The translations under genes and the position numbers were made by a program. The notes beneath the pieces are model-generated. The model saw only the letters and a program-made list of their open reading frames with translations. It did not search any database and had not been told where the DNA came from. From Xylogone sp. PMI_703 (Eukaryota > Ascomycota > Leotiomycetes), in assembly GCA_021399445.1 (NCBI GenBank), contig JAJTUQ010000021.1:1-64000 (forward strand): DNA of 64,000 nucleotides, given 5' to 3'. Within the stretch, counting starts at the first letter, position 1. Each line of letters opens with the position of its first letter. Positions 47,955-58,757 of the stretch are shown piece after piece.

Positions 47955-48340
47955 TTAAATTCGATATTCTATGATGTAGCACTGCTTACTACTTACTGTA
48001 TTAGGCAAAATCGTTCTTCCTGCTCAGCATACGATGTGTGGCTCCGCACCTGGTGGTTGGGTCAGGCCAACGGCCAATTATTATGTCCGTTTGCCAGGAC
48101 AGATAAACCCAAATATAACATAAGAAAATAGTAGGAAAATACCACTGTAAGCGATCTAAATAATTTACCTAATCTAAACCGTACCCTTTGATGAACAGCG
48201 CGCCCAGGAACATGAAAAGTAGCAAATTTTGCTTGGCATGATTTGACGATAAGCAATTCCTGGCAGAAATAGGTCATATACCCTTGAGTTCGTTGAATTG
48301 AAGAGTCCGCCATCCTTTGCCTCGCTAGACACCTTCTACT
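47955..48340. promoter_or_regulatory. Upstream region of the 48341 gene
   Basis: No coding sequence is convincing here (an 83-codon minus frame at 48062-48313 has no domain). It should include the promoter of the secreted-protein gene. Confidence 0.35.
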
Positions 48341-49510
48341 ATGGCTTCACCTCTTCTACGGACGCTTGCCGTCGTCGTAGCATTCCTCTCTGTCTTCGGT
48401 AATTGTTGGCTCCGGCCGGAAGATACTTTGTTTAATTCTCTTCTTCCACCGCGTGGATGGCGATTTGGGAATCGGGCATCGCTTGCACGTCGGTTAGTGG
48501 TTTCAAGAAACTCTATGGATAAATAATTTCACGCTCACTCTACCTTAGGGCGTCAGATTGTGATCCTGACATCGACGAAGACGCACCTGATTGCAGACCT
48601 CTCTGCGGTGGAAGCGGTAGTCCATGTGCTGGAGGTGCCGTGAATGGTTTAAACAAGAGGATTGCAAAATTGTCTCTGGGGGATGCTTTGAATTCAACGG
48701 ATGCATTGTCCGAAACATTCCACCAATTATCAAAGAGGGACTTTACTCCCGTAGCTCAGCAGAACCTAGGGAATTACGTTCAGGGCCAATTCAGCGACAC
48801 CACATTTGATCCAAGATACGGTCAACCAACTCCACTTATAGCGGATACAGTTCCCCAGTTAAATATCGTCGCTGAACGGGCCTTGGGAAATGCTCCATTT
48901 GCAATTGGCACACCTGGTCTTTGTGGATGTACCGTTGTTACTGTTGTATCAGATCAATCAGTTTATATGGTTAGTCTGCTGCGCGTGTTTATTACATTTG
49001 TGTCAAGTATATTTGTTTACTTTCTCTATTTTTCAGGGCCATTTCTTCGAGGATCCCTCGTGGACCACCAAAACGAAATCCCGATTCCAAAACGAGGTAC
49101 TCAACTTTTTTATAAACGGTGGTGCCGATCCTGTTGGTACTGGCGCGCCGATCACCGCTGCTCGTTACCCCGTGGCCTCCACACGTGTGTACATTATGAC
49201 TCCACGTGACGAAAGATTTAGAACCGATGCCACAAAGTCGGAATATGGTAAAAGTTCTAGGAGCAAACTCCCGCAGCTAACACAGCAAATTGAGGATACC
49301 ATAGGAAACGTGCCAATTCTAATATATAATTACGATCCTATAAGTTGTGAGGACGACAACATATTCGCCAATGAAAAGGGCTGCGCTTTATTCCAATATG
49401 ATCCAACGGGATTTAATAACGCACCTGGATGGAGAATTTTCTATGAACATCATTCATTCCAGTCAACTACTCCACTTCCTGGAGGGACCAATTTTGTCCC
49501 AGATCAATAA
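48341..49510 (+). CDS. Secreted protein of unknown function (348 aa, 3 exons)
   Basis: Exons 48341-48492, 48549-48969 and 49037-49510 total 1047 bp in frame; introns of 56 and 67 bp have GT/AG ends and the second exon join gives ...VYM|GHFFEDPSW. The first ~20 residues (MASPLLRTLAVVVAFLSVFG) form a signal peptide. Then a short Cys-rich stretch DCRPLCGGSGSPC, a linker, and a C-terminal domain (about 150-348) with GLCGCTVVTVVSDQSVYMGHFFE, FQNEVLNFFINGG, AARYPVASTRVYIMTP and CALFQYDPTGFNNAPGWRIFYE. This domain also occurs, as far as I recall, at the C-terminus of fungal GH18 killer-toxin-like chitinases and alone in secreted proteins; its activity is not known to me. The gene lies between the WSC gene and the glycosidase gene, both also secreted. 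The start is chosen for the signal peptide. Confidence 0.85.
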
Positions 49511-51135
49511 GCAAGTTTTGCAACAGTTCCCAGAAAGTCTGCTTTTAGGGAGGAGGGGATGAACCACTAAATTCGATGGGAAATGTTTTTTGCATTATAG
49601 TTGGTAGCCATTATTGCTTAGAATACGTGGAATAGCAAGTGTTAGAACTAAACCGATGAAAACCTCTATAACTACTGTTACTATTTAAATTTTCATAAGT
49701 TTGATTAGAAGCGTAAATATTGCATAGCTACTCTTGCCTTACATAAGAAGAGTACATTTTATTAGTGGGACTAAATACATTCATTTAATGATCGACAATA
49801 GCAAATCGAAGCGTAAGGCTAACAAAGAGAGAAGCCATGATGTTGCAAAGACTTGTTATCCATCTCTAGGTGTTTGTACAGTACAAGCTGGAATTCCGTA
49901 CACTTCACACACGATTGCTTAGCAACAGCTCTGGGAATTTTCAATATCAATTATTGTACTTTATTCACGCAACCCACGTACTTTGATAAACTACGAGCCA
50001 TTTATTTTTCGGACTTTGAGAACCCTATTGTGCCGTATATCTTATTTTACTGTTACATATTCTAACTATAGTTTTTGTAGACTTCTCGCCCCCCAAAAAA
50101 TTATAAATACAAACAGCAATTGATTTGAATTCTTATTACCTAGTCGCAAATAGTTGTCATAGGATAAACGTAACAGAAACACTATCTGTGGATTCGGGAA
50201 ATGAACTCGGTATCCACAATCTACCTTCAGCGATTTTGATTTTTAGTATATGGGTTGGTATAGGGCTAACTGCCTCACTTAAAGAGGGATATAAAAAATT
50301 ACGGGTTCTCGTGTCTGAATACAGAAGGTAGTAACTAAGATATAAGATGAAAACTTTTCACTAACCAGATCAGGTAATTTTTGTTTGCACCCATGTACGA
50401 TATAGTACAGTAGGTTGGACAGTCCCCTCAGATTTTAGTTAAGCTTGGCGACATTAATAAGCTTATAGTGCAGTACTTATCCCTGCTTAAGCAGCAACTA
50501 TTTATGGCATTCTGGACTCTTGCTGTTTCCACTAATGATCCCTGCAAGGAATATAATCCTAGCCAATACGACGGGAATCATATAAGTGGCCATTTCCTGA
50601 GAAATATTTAGGCCGAACCTTATTTCTGACGTGAGGAGCGGAGTTAAGATGGGCATCCTGTACGCTGCAGTACATGAGCTCTTAAGATAACCAGTGGGCA
50701 TGCCGAGTCCCGCCTCTTAGCGGATTATTTGCATTGTTTTTACGTAGGTTTAAACCCACCATTTTACCGTATAGCCAAGGGCCAGGGTCGGGCATTTGTA
50801 AATAATACATCCCCGCTTTGTTAGAAGGCCAAGACGGATGAATAGGGCCGTAAAAAATTCTAGAATTGGCATTACATCTCAGCTTTGGGTTCATGCACGG
50901 TAGGTAGCTTATTTGTATTTAGTGAATGTAAGAATGTAAGCAAAGGCTACATGGTTGTGCGCTTGTTGGAACAGGTCTTGGTTGACTATATTTTTCAGGC
51001 TTTACTAGAGCTGCATACCTACATCTATAATAACACCGCTTCCAGTGTCTTACCCTAGTAATTGTTTTCTCTTCACTGCCTGCCTCAAGAATGATCTGTT
51101 CATAATTTCAAGCACGGGATAGAACGAAGGTCAAG
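49511..51135. other. Intergenic, no gene recognised
   Basis: 1.6 kb with only short open frames (about 60-70 codons) lacking domains. The last ~150 bp before 51136 should carry the promoter and leader of the glycosidase gene. Confidence 0.4.
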
Positions 51136-54100
51136 ATGCGTTTTTCTAAGAAAACCGCGCCTTCACTCCTGGCCTTATTGGCCAATATAGCCAACGTAGC
51201 CGCTGAAGTCGACCCTGGCTACGATGTCTCATTGGCCGCTCAGGTCATGATTGACAAAGCTTCACATTCCTGGGAATGGGGCACGGCTGCTGAAGCCTTG
51301 CTGGAGCTCTTCGATAATGACTTATCGGTCTTTGGCCCAAATCCTTTCCCAAACGGCAAAATTCCCAATGCCGATCCTGGGATTACCTCTCTGGCGTATG
51401 CTAAGCCACATATCACCGTAGACTCGCAGTTTCTGGTTCCGGATTCAGCTGTTGGAGATCCAGCTTCGCTTGGAGTATCAGCCATTCTCCTCGGCCAATC
51501 ACAAAATGTATATATTGGCGCTGCTCAGCGTCAAGCTGATTATATACTTAACCAGGCCCCTAAATTCAGCAACGGGGCAATATCCCATAGACCAGATGTT
51601 GCTGAAGTATGGGCTGATTTTACGGCCATGGCGCCCCCATTTTGTAAGTTTTATTTAACCCTAAAGCAATTGAGTATTTTTGGACATTATTAACATTTGT
51701 ATAGTGGCATATCTTGCAGTTCAAAATAATGATCCTTCTTTGATATCTACCACTGTAGCTCAATGTGGCCTACAGCGTGCTGTCCTTAAAACCAGCCAGT
51801 TTGATAATTGGCAACATATCATTGGGCCACAGTCCCAAGATACTGGTTTATGGTCAACTGGTAATGGCTGGGCTTGCTATGGCATGGCACGTGTATTAAA
51901 CACCTTGCAAAAGTGGTCTGGTTCTTCTGGTATGACATCCCAAGCTGGCCAACTGAAGGGCTGGATCAAAGAGATCCTCGATGGTGCCATGCTCTCAGGC
52001 TTTGACAATGGACTGTTGCATAATTACCTTAATGATGGCAGTTGGTTTGGAGAGATATCTGGGACTTCGCTTCTTACAGCTTGCGCATATCGTATGGCCG
52101 TTAACGACCCAGGAATGTTTGGGCAGCAATATGTTACTTGGGCTGATACCAACCGAAAGAATATTGCTCAAAAACAAGGTGGCGATGGTGTATTTTCTCC
52201 AGCTGTCGATCCTCTAAACTGGCTAAGCAGAACCCAGTTCACCAGTGGATCACCCGAGGGGCAAGCTTTCTCAGTTTTCATGTTTACAGCTTTTAGAGAT
52301 TGTGTTAACGCTGGAATATGCCAAGCAACTACAACCTCACCGGTATCTACTATTTCACATGCTGGTATTGGACCAATTGATATCCTCACTGTTCTTGATC
52401 ATGCTTTGACATTTACTTCAATGTCTACTCCACCGACTGCTACTTGCGGCACTCCTCAGAGCTGTGATGCAAATGGTTGCAATGGCAAATTCACTGGTCT
52501 TACAAAATTCCCGATATGCACTGGCAACAATGCTGGCTGCCAGTGTACACCAACAGATAATACATGCGGAGCCCATCAGAGCTGCGATCTGAATGGATGT
52601 GCTGGTCAATTCACTGGCCTTACAGAATTCCCTCAATGTACAGGGAACTTTGTAGGTTGTGAATGTACTCCAACAGACAATACCTGTGGAGCCCACCAAA
52701 GCTGTGACTTGAATGGTTGTGCAGGAGCTTTTACCGGTAGCACAGTATTTCCTCAGTGTACAGGCAACTTTGTTGGATGTGAGTGTACAGCAACATCGAA
52801 TACCTGTGGAAATCGTCAAAGCTGTGATCTAAATGGCTGTGCTGGAACCTTTACAGGCAGTACAAAATTCCCTCAATGCTCAGGAAACTTTGTTGGCTGT
52901 GACTGTACAGCTACAAGTAATACCTGTGGAGCTCATCAAAGCTGCGACCTAAATGGATGTAATGGTGCTTTCAACGGACTTTCACAATTCCCTCATTGTA
53001 CAAATAACTTCATAGGCTGTGAGTGCACACCAACCACTAACACATGTGGATCTCCTCAGAGCTGTGACTTGAATGGTTGTGCCGGGGCTTTTAACCTATC
53101 CAACGGCAAGGCTTTCTGCACAGCTAATTTTGAGGGATGCGAATGTATTCCTACGACTAAGACTTGCGGAAATCCACAAAGTTGTGACATGAATAACTGT
53201 GACGGACAATTCTCAGGATTAGTCAAAAACCCACAGTGTACTAACTTTTTTAAGGGGTGTGAATGTGTTGCCACCGCAACAACGTGCGGAGCATCCCAGA
53301 GCTGCGATTTCAATGGCTGTGCGGGTCAGTTTGATCTCTCAACTGGTAAAGCCAAATGTACTGGAAACTTTGCTGGATGCCAATGTACTGCAACAAGCAA
53401 TACTTGCGGACAGCCGCAGAGCTGTGATAAGAACAACTGTGCTGGGACATTTTCAGGATTAGTAAAAGTTCCAACTTGTAGTAATTTCTTCAAGGGTTGC
53501 GTCTGTACACCAACCTCAAATACTTGTGGATCCCCCCAGAGCTGTGATTTGAATGGATGTGCTGGTGCATTTGACGCCAATGGTGTAGCACATTGCCAAG
53601 GCAATTTCGTTGGATGCCAGTGTTCCGCAACCTCGGTGAGTTCAGAAATTCATTTATGTAATCGTGTCCACTCGGCCATCATATAGCTAATTGATCCTGG
53701 TAGAAAACATGTGGTCAGCCACAGAATTGCGATCTCAATGGTTGCAACGGTCAATTCACCAGCAGTCAAGCTCCCGCAATGTGTACCGGAAACTTCCCAG
53801 GTTGCCCGTGTAACCCAGTAGCTGTAAGTTGTTTATTTCCCAAATAACAGTCGTACGCTAACCATCTATAATCACAACAGTCAACGTGTGGATCACGGAC
53901 ATGTAATAAAGACGGCTGTGCCGGAGTGTTTACTTCCAACGGATGGATATGCACACAGAGCTTCTTTGGTTGCCCCTGCACTCCTGCAGCTTCACCACCG
54001 CCTCCTCCTCCGCCGCCTCCACCGCCACCCCCACCGCCTCCTCCGCCTCCACCACCTCCTCCACAATTCCCAGCGTGCACAGGCGTCAACATCGGCTCCT

Positions 54101-54189
54101 TGACCTGTAACGATAATTGTTGTGGCTTCATTCCTTGTCCAGATTGGTGTAATGCTTTCTGTGGAGGAGTTATCCCTGAATGCAGGTAG
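51136..54189 (+). CDS. Secreted six-hairpin glycosidase with 12 tandem Cys-rich modules and polyproline linker (955 aa, 4 exons)
   Basis: Exons 51136-51643, 51705-53635, 53704-53823 and 53881-54189 total 2868 bp in frame. Residues 1-22 are a signal peptide (MRFSKKTAPSLLALLANIAN...). Residues about 25-400 look like an (alpha/alpha)6 six-hairpin hydrolase near GH88/GH105: HRPDVAEVWADFTAMAPPF (Asp161 aligning with the family's general acid), LWSTGNGWACYGMARVL and SWFGEISGTSLLTACAYRMA. From about 420 to 850 follow twelve ~40-residue repeats of the form TCG-x2-QSCDLNGCAG-x-F...C-T-x-NF-x-GCxCTxT; repeat 12 is divergent (SRTCNKDGC). Then about 23 consecutive prolines and a final Cys-rich tail (CNDNCCGFIPCPDWCNAFCG). 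The last two introns separate repeats 10, 11 and 12 at module borders. Likely an extracellular polysaccharide-degrading enzyme whose repeats bind a wall polymer; substrate unknown. Confidence 0.9.
52434..53958 (+). repeat. Tandem array of twelve ~120-bp coding repeats
   Basis: The DNA encoding the Cys-rich modules repeats every ~120 bp, with six conserved cysteines per unit in the pattern C-x5-C-x4-C-x10-14-C-x6-C-x-C. Units 2-5 are the most alike at nucleotide level (AGCTGTGA.YT.AATGG.TGTGC recurring), suggesting recent local duplication. Units 6, 8 and 10 share a shorter loop, and units 7 and 9 share NNC..TFSGLVK, an alternating pattern consistent with duplication of a two-unit block. Confidence 0.88.
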
Positions 54190-54502
54190 AAAGCGGGCAG
54201 TATAGTACTCATGATGCTGTACAATAAATTTAGCAATCATACATTAAGAATATTTTATAGACTAAATGACAACGAACATAGAAAGTCAAAGTTCTACAAA
54301 TTGTCACATGGAAAGAGATATCTCACAAGCGCAGGTGGTTCTTTAATCTAATATCTAGTAAATTGACAAATTTTTCAACAGAATAAGGATTATACATATT
54401 TGCAACGACAATCGTGAAAAAACCAAAGGGAGTCTTCGAATATAATGATAATATGGTATGGTTACGTTGCTATGAAAATCCTGCCAGATGCTATTATACA
54501 AA

Positions 54503-55425
54503 TTATATAGACACTGAAACGTCCTCTTCTGTTTGAAATACAGCCATCTTCTCAAATTTTCCTGCTTCTTGATCCACATTTCCAATTGAGCTAGTAAACG
54601 CCATTGCTTTTGCCGATCTACTTTCTTTACTGGCACCAGCGGTCTGCTGGCCAACAGATACCAGTAGGATACGACGGATCACATCACCACTTAGAGTCTC
54701 TGTGGGTAGGTCATCACTACGCCAGCTAACAAAACCATCCGGTCGCACCAAAGCAGTATCTCGCTCCCAGAGAGATCGCACGTATGCCTCAGAAGGTAAA
54801 TGAACACGCTTGAGAGGGATTCGTAGGTCTCTAGCCACTTCCCCAAAGGTCTTAGAGCCAGTACCACTACAGTGAAGTCCACAATTGTATAGTCTTCTCC
54901 GTAAAGATCGAATATACTGGTTTTGCTATCTTCGAGGTAAACATGAGACGCACGCGAACCAGGTCTTGTACTTGGCGTGTAGCTGCGAGGATTCCATTCC
55001 TTCTCTTTGCTGCTGTTGTTGATAACCACAGAGGAGTCTAGAAATCTATAATCCTTTCAATTCCTCGATCCTTGTTCTTTCCATCTTTAGATTGTAGATG
55101 CTCTTTTATCTTGCCCTTAAGCGCCCTGCCTTCTTCTGTAGTGCTAAGAATTATGTCTGTTCCATTTCCTGACATTCCAACATATTCTGCAATGACCGAA
55201 AAATGAATACCAGATCTTTCAACGTTGCGTAAAGCTACCGGTCGACGTTCATGACAGTATGACTAGAGTAGATGTTCACCTCCATATCCGTTGAGGACTG
55301 CAACAAGCTTCCATCCCAGGTCGTATGCATCGCCTATATCCATATTCATTCCATATCCACCAGTAGGAATGTTTTGATGAGCTGCCTCATAGGTTAGAAA
55401 ATGTTGCTTATAAAATCTCCTGCTT
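54503..55425 (-). pseudogene. FAD-dependent aromatic monooxygenase, truncated and frameshifted
   Basis: The remaining C-terminal half matches phenol 2-monooxygenase/PHBH-type flavoproteins: AAHQNIPTGGYGMNMDIGDAYDLGWKL (motif split; the usual GDAAH has lost GD), ESYDCHERRPVALRNVERSG-like residues, KGKIKEHLQSKDG, and a thioredoxin-like C-terminal domain with GSRASHVYLEDSKTSIFDLYG and ARDLRIPLKRVHLP...LVRPDGFVSWR. A stop at about 55261 and shifts near 55040 and 54850 break the frame. The N-terminal FAD-binding half (GxGxxG) is missing: a hAT-type terminus begins at 55437, immediately upstream. Originally such enzymes hydroxylate aromatic compounds. Confidence 0.85.
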
Positions 55426-55454
55426 TGAGTAAATAGTAGGGATGGCAGAGGTAC

Positions 55455-55500
55455 CGATACACGTATGTATTGTATTGTATCGTATCGTATATATACCGTA
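55455..55500. repeat. TGTAT/CGTAT pentanucleotide microsatellite
   Basis: About seven imperfect pentanucleotide units lie just inside the hAT end, followed by a short inverted GTACAGCTTCCGAAGCCGTAC. Confidence 0.5.
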
Positions 55501-55547
55501 CAGCTTCCGAAGCCGTACGAAGCTATACACACACATGACTTATTATA

Positions 55548-56500
55548 TTGAACTATCTACTACAATCGACCTAAATTTCTCGTCGTCGTCGACCCCATCA
55601 TCGTCGACCTCGTCATCAACCTCATCATCAGCATCATCGACTTGATCATCCTGAAGAATCTTTAATAATACTTCTTCTAATTCAATTTGTTGTTTATTGC
55701 TTTTTTCAAGGGGGTTACCTAAAAATATACTCTTATTTCGATCGAGTACTCATTGATTCATGTAAATATAAATCAACTTGTTAGCTTTCTCTGCCTTTAT
55801 CTTGTTCTACAACTTGGAATGTATTAAGTTTATTGCAGAAAAAGCTCTTTCTGATATAACTGAGTTAGCAACAGCCTTGAGTATTCCTACAGCAAGTTTT
55901 GTTAGTACAATGTGGTCCTTGTTGAATATGTAGCTCATCCAGTACACAATTGGATTATCATAGTGTATTGTAGAGGGATTTGCGTTACTAAAAATCACTC
56001 TTACGAGTACGAAATTCGTGAAATGAGAAGTGTAATTACTTCTTTTTATTATTGTTATTATAACGGTCAAGTAAGAAGTTAAGTACTTTATCTACTTCTC
56101 TCTGGTAAGTCGATTTTAGCAAAAATATAGGATTTAGTAAGAATGCAGCAAAATGGAGATCTGTTGTCTGTTTGTTCAATCGTTTGAGGAAAGGCTCTTC
56201 AAATTCCATAAACCCATTAATCAGGGACAAGTATATAATGCTTAAACGGTGTAATTCAGTCTCTATTTTCTGCCAACGTGGAATGACCTTTGACATAGTT
56301 GAATTATCGCTTTCGGACATCTTTTGGGCCTCATGAATTGAGCGAATTATCTGTTCAATTACAGATAAATCAGATCAAAACGATTAATCTATAATAATAT
56401 TACTTAACTTATTTTCTCCCTTTTTGCCCATTTGAGAACAAGGATCTTTTAGCCAAGCATTCTTGCATCGTAAGACACTTACAACGAATAGGAATTGAGA
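55548..56500 (-). pseudogene. hAT transposase, C-terminal dimerisation region
   Basis: Readable minus-strand pieces: MSKVIPRWQKIETELHRLSI and LNPIFLLKSTYQREVDKVLN (56320-56036), then DNPIVYWMSYIFNKDHIVLT...ANSVISERAFSAINLIHSKL (about 55990-55807), the conserved hAT C-terminal dimerisation motif. After a stop the frame continues IYIYMNQ*VLDRNKSIFLGNPLEKS and ends in an acidic tail of Asp/Glu/Val encoded by TCA/TCG triplet repeats (55576-55650). A stop replaces Arg (TGA for CGA) in MNQ*VLDR, a C-to-T change. The N-terminal BED finger and catalytic part were not identified. Confidence 0.78.
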
Positions 56501-56900
56501 TCCTCAGCGAGTTATAACCAAGAGCAATAAGGCTTGGGGCTTCTCTTACGTTAATCAAAAGATTGTATATTGTTTTTTAGATCTGTGAAAAGCTTTAACA
56601 ATAGTTTATGCCATAGTAATTACTTCTGTAATTCGAGGCTGTTCGACGAAGTCCTTAATCAATAGTTGTTGGCTATAAGAGTACAAAGAATAAATATGGG
56701 ATAAAATAACTGGTCAAGGCTTTTAAGGTCAGTCCAAGTTGATCTTATCGTTAAACAGATGTCAGTTATAAGAGAACTAACTCGTGAAAGGTCATATCAA
56801 GTTGTTTTCCTTAAGAACTAATTGACAAAGAAGGTAACATCGAGAGATTAACTCCTTATGTTCTCATTGGTTAAGAATATTAAGTTATAATAAAGGATGA

Positions 56901-58451
56901 TAATAAAGATATTTATAATATATTATGATAATATATTTAAAGATTTGTTTAACATAAAGTAAAACTTGTCTTACGAACAAACTAATGTTATAATCTTGAT
57001 CTATAACTCTTGGTATTATATATTTAATAACTTTTCGCTAATTAAATGTTGACTTAGTAAGTAATATACTTTATCAAAGACTTTAACAATAAATTAATTC
57101 ATATAAGGTTCTCAAAAATTCGAAATAAACAAAGACTTATAAAAATGGTTATAAAAACTATAAAATTAAGTTTTTACTTTCGGATAATTAATAAAAATAA
57201 GACTATAAATATTCTTTGTCTTTTTCGAGGTATATTTATATTATTATTTAAAGTTTATTAATTTGTTTTAAACTTGTTGTACTTATATAAATACATAAGA
57301 ACTTAAGAGTTGTTTTTAGTTTTCTTATATATATTATAATTTTTATAAATCTGTATTATTAACTTTGTATTAGTAAACCTATTTATAATCGTCAGTTGGT
57401 GCCAGGCCTATCCACAATCGTCAGTTAATGTTAGATTTGGTACTAGGTTACAGATAAATCAATCCCTCGGTATTTTAGTATGTCGAAGAAATTAGGACAT
57501 AGTACTAAGTATCAGGGACTGAGTTTTTATATCATTGTATTTTGACACGAAAATAAGATATATAATGTAAGATAACATAATGATTTTATATTTTGTATTA
57601 GATTCCTGTTTAACTTAGTAATTATATTATTATTATCGAGTTAAAGTTAACTCAAAAGTTTTGATAAGAGTAATTAGTCAGCCGACCTTGTATTCTGGAT
57701 TCTAGAACTAAAGGTTTAATATAAGAATATTAATAGTATATAAGTTAATTTATATATAGAACAGGTCAATGTTAATAAAGCTAGTTCAGAAGTTAAATCA
57801 TATAAAAGTTATATGATTATATAAAGAGAAAGTTAAATTATATAAGATTTAAGTTATTATACAACAAACTGATTAAATCATACAAGATTTAAAGGTTTAT
57901 AAAACAGATATTATAATATACCAGAATTCATGTTATATACTATATAACACAGAATAAGAAATGATCAAGAAATAATAATTAAACAGATAATAAAGGAATA
58001 ATATCCAAAGTATATTTTTTAAATATATATTATCTAAGTTAAGAATAAGAATAAATATATATTTTTACAAAAAGTAGTTTATATATTATATATTATTAAA
58101 ACCTAGTTACAAAAATGAATATCATAAAAGAATATGTTTATTTATTTGAGTTTTTAGTCATCATTTGTGTTATATATAAATATAATATAATATAAGACTA
58201 TATTAAAGTTTATTTTATAAATTTTTTTTACAAAAAATTAGATAAAACAAAATGAACAGAATTAATAATAAAGATTGCCCAAATTAATAGATTAATTTCT
58301 AATAAGACAGAATTAAAACAATATGAATTTTTATTCTTCTTATTTATATTTACCTTAATCTTAATATTAAATAAGTCTTAAATTAATAGTTTATAATATA
58401 TATTTAAGTTAAATAATACTGAATATAAATATATATATTATTTATTATAAT
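56901..58451. other. AT-rich degraded DNA left of the intact Copia
   Basis: No protein family was recognised. A less degraded patch at about 57390-57500 contains two copies of ATCGTCAGTT (57377 and 57418 regions). Copia inserted into this DNA at ATAAT (58447-58451). Confidence 0.45.
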
Positions 58452-58681
58452 TGTGAAGATTATGATCGTTATGCTCATATTATGGAAGTGTTGGTTCACT
58501 AGGCACTACCGTAATGTAGGGTTGAATAGGCTTATATTGGCTAATGCATTGTATGCTTATTCTTATATCTAGTATTTAAGGGGTTGCACCCTTAAATACT
58601 CTCTTACCGGATTATTAGTCGTTCCACTCCGATCGCATAACTACCGAGCGCCAGTATGCTCTGCTCCCATAATTCCTAACA
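58452..58681 (-). repeat. 3' LTR of the intact Copia (230 bp)
   Basis: Read in element orientation it begins TGTTAGGAATTATGG and ends ATAATCTTCACA. It includes the TATA-like GTATTTAAGG, a plausible core promoter. The base of insertion is flanked by ATAAT (58447-58451). Confidence 0.95.
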
Positions 58682-58692
58682 CTCCTACTCAG
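58682..58692 (-). promoter_or_regulatory. Polypurine tract
   Basis: In element orientation CTGAGTAGGAG directly precedes the 3' LTR (TGTTAGG). A short purine-rich run at this position primes plus-strand DNA synthesis in LTR elements. Confidence 0.7.
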
Positions 58693-58757
58693 ATCATACA
58701 GGTGCTATGATGTAGCCTGTGTCAGTCTCATCTTGTCAGTATCACCTCTGACCGCTC

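Larger units (their letters stand above)
55437..56900 (-). mobile_element. hAT-type DNA transposon remnant
   Basis: The left end TAGGGATGGCAGAGG resembles Ac-type hAT termini (TAGGGATG...). Inside, on the minus strand, is a hAT transposase C-terminal part. The right end was not found; the DNA grades into RIP-saturated sequence after about 56870, so the right boundary is arbitrary. It lies where the monooxygenase gene is cut. Confidence 0.65.

Noticed and set aside
48062..48313. 83-codon minus frame upstream of the 48341 gene
   Set aside because: No domain, no introns or neighbours supporting it, and it overlaps the probable promoter of a well-supported gene.
53766..54236. 156-codon minus-strand frame with a polyglycine run
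   Set aside because: Antisense of the polyproline tract and Cys modules of the glycosidase.
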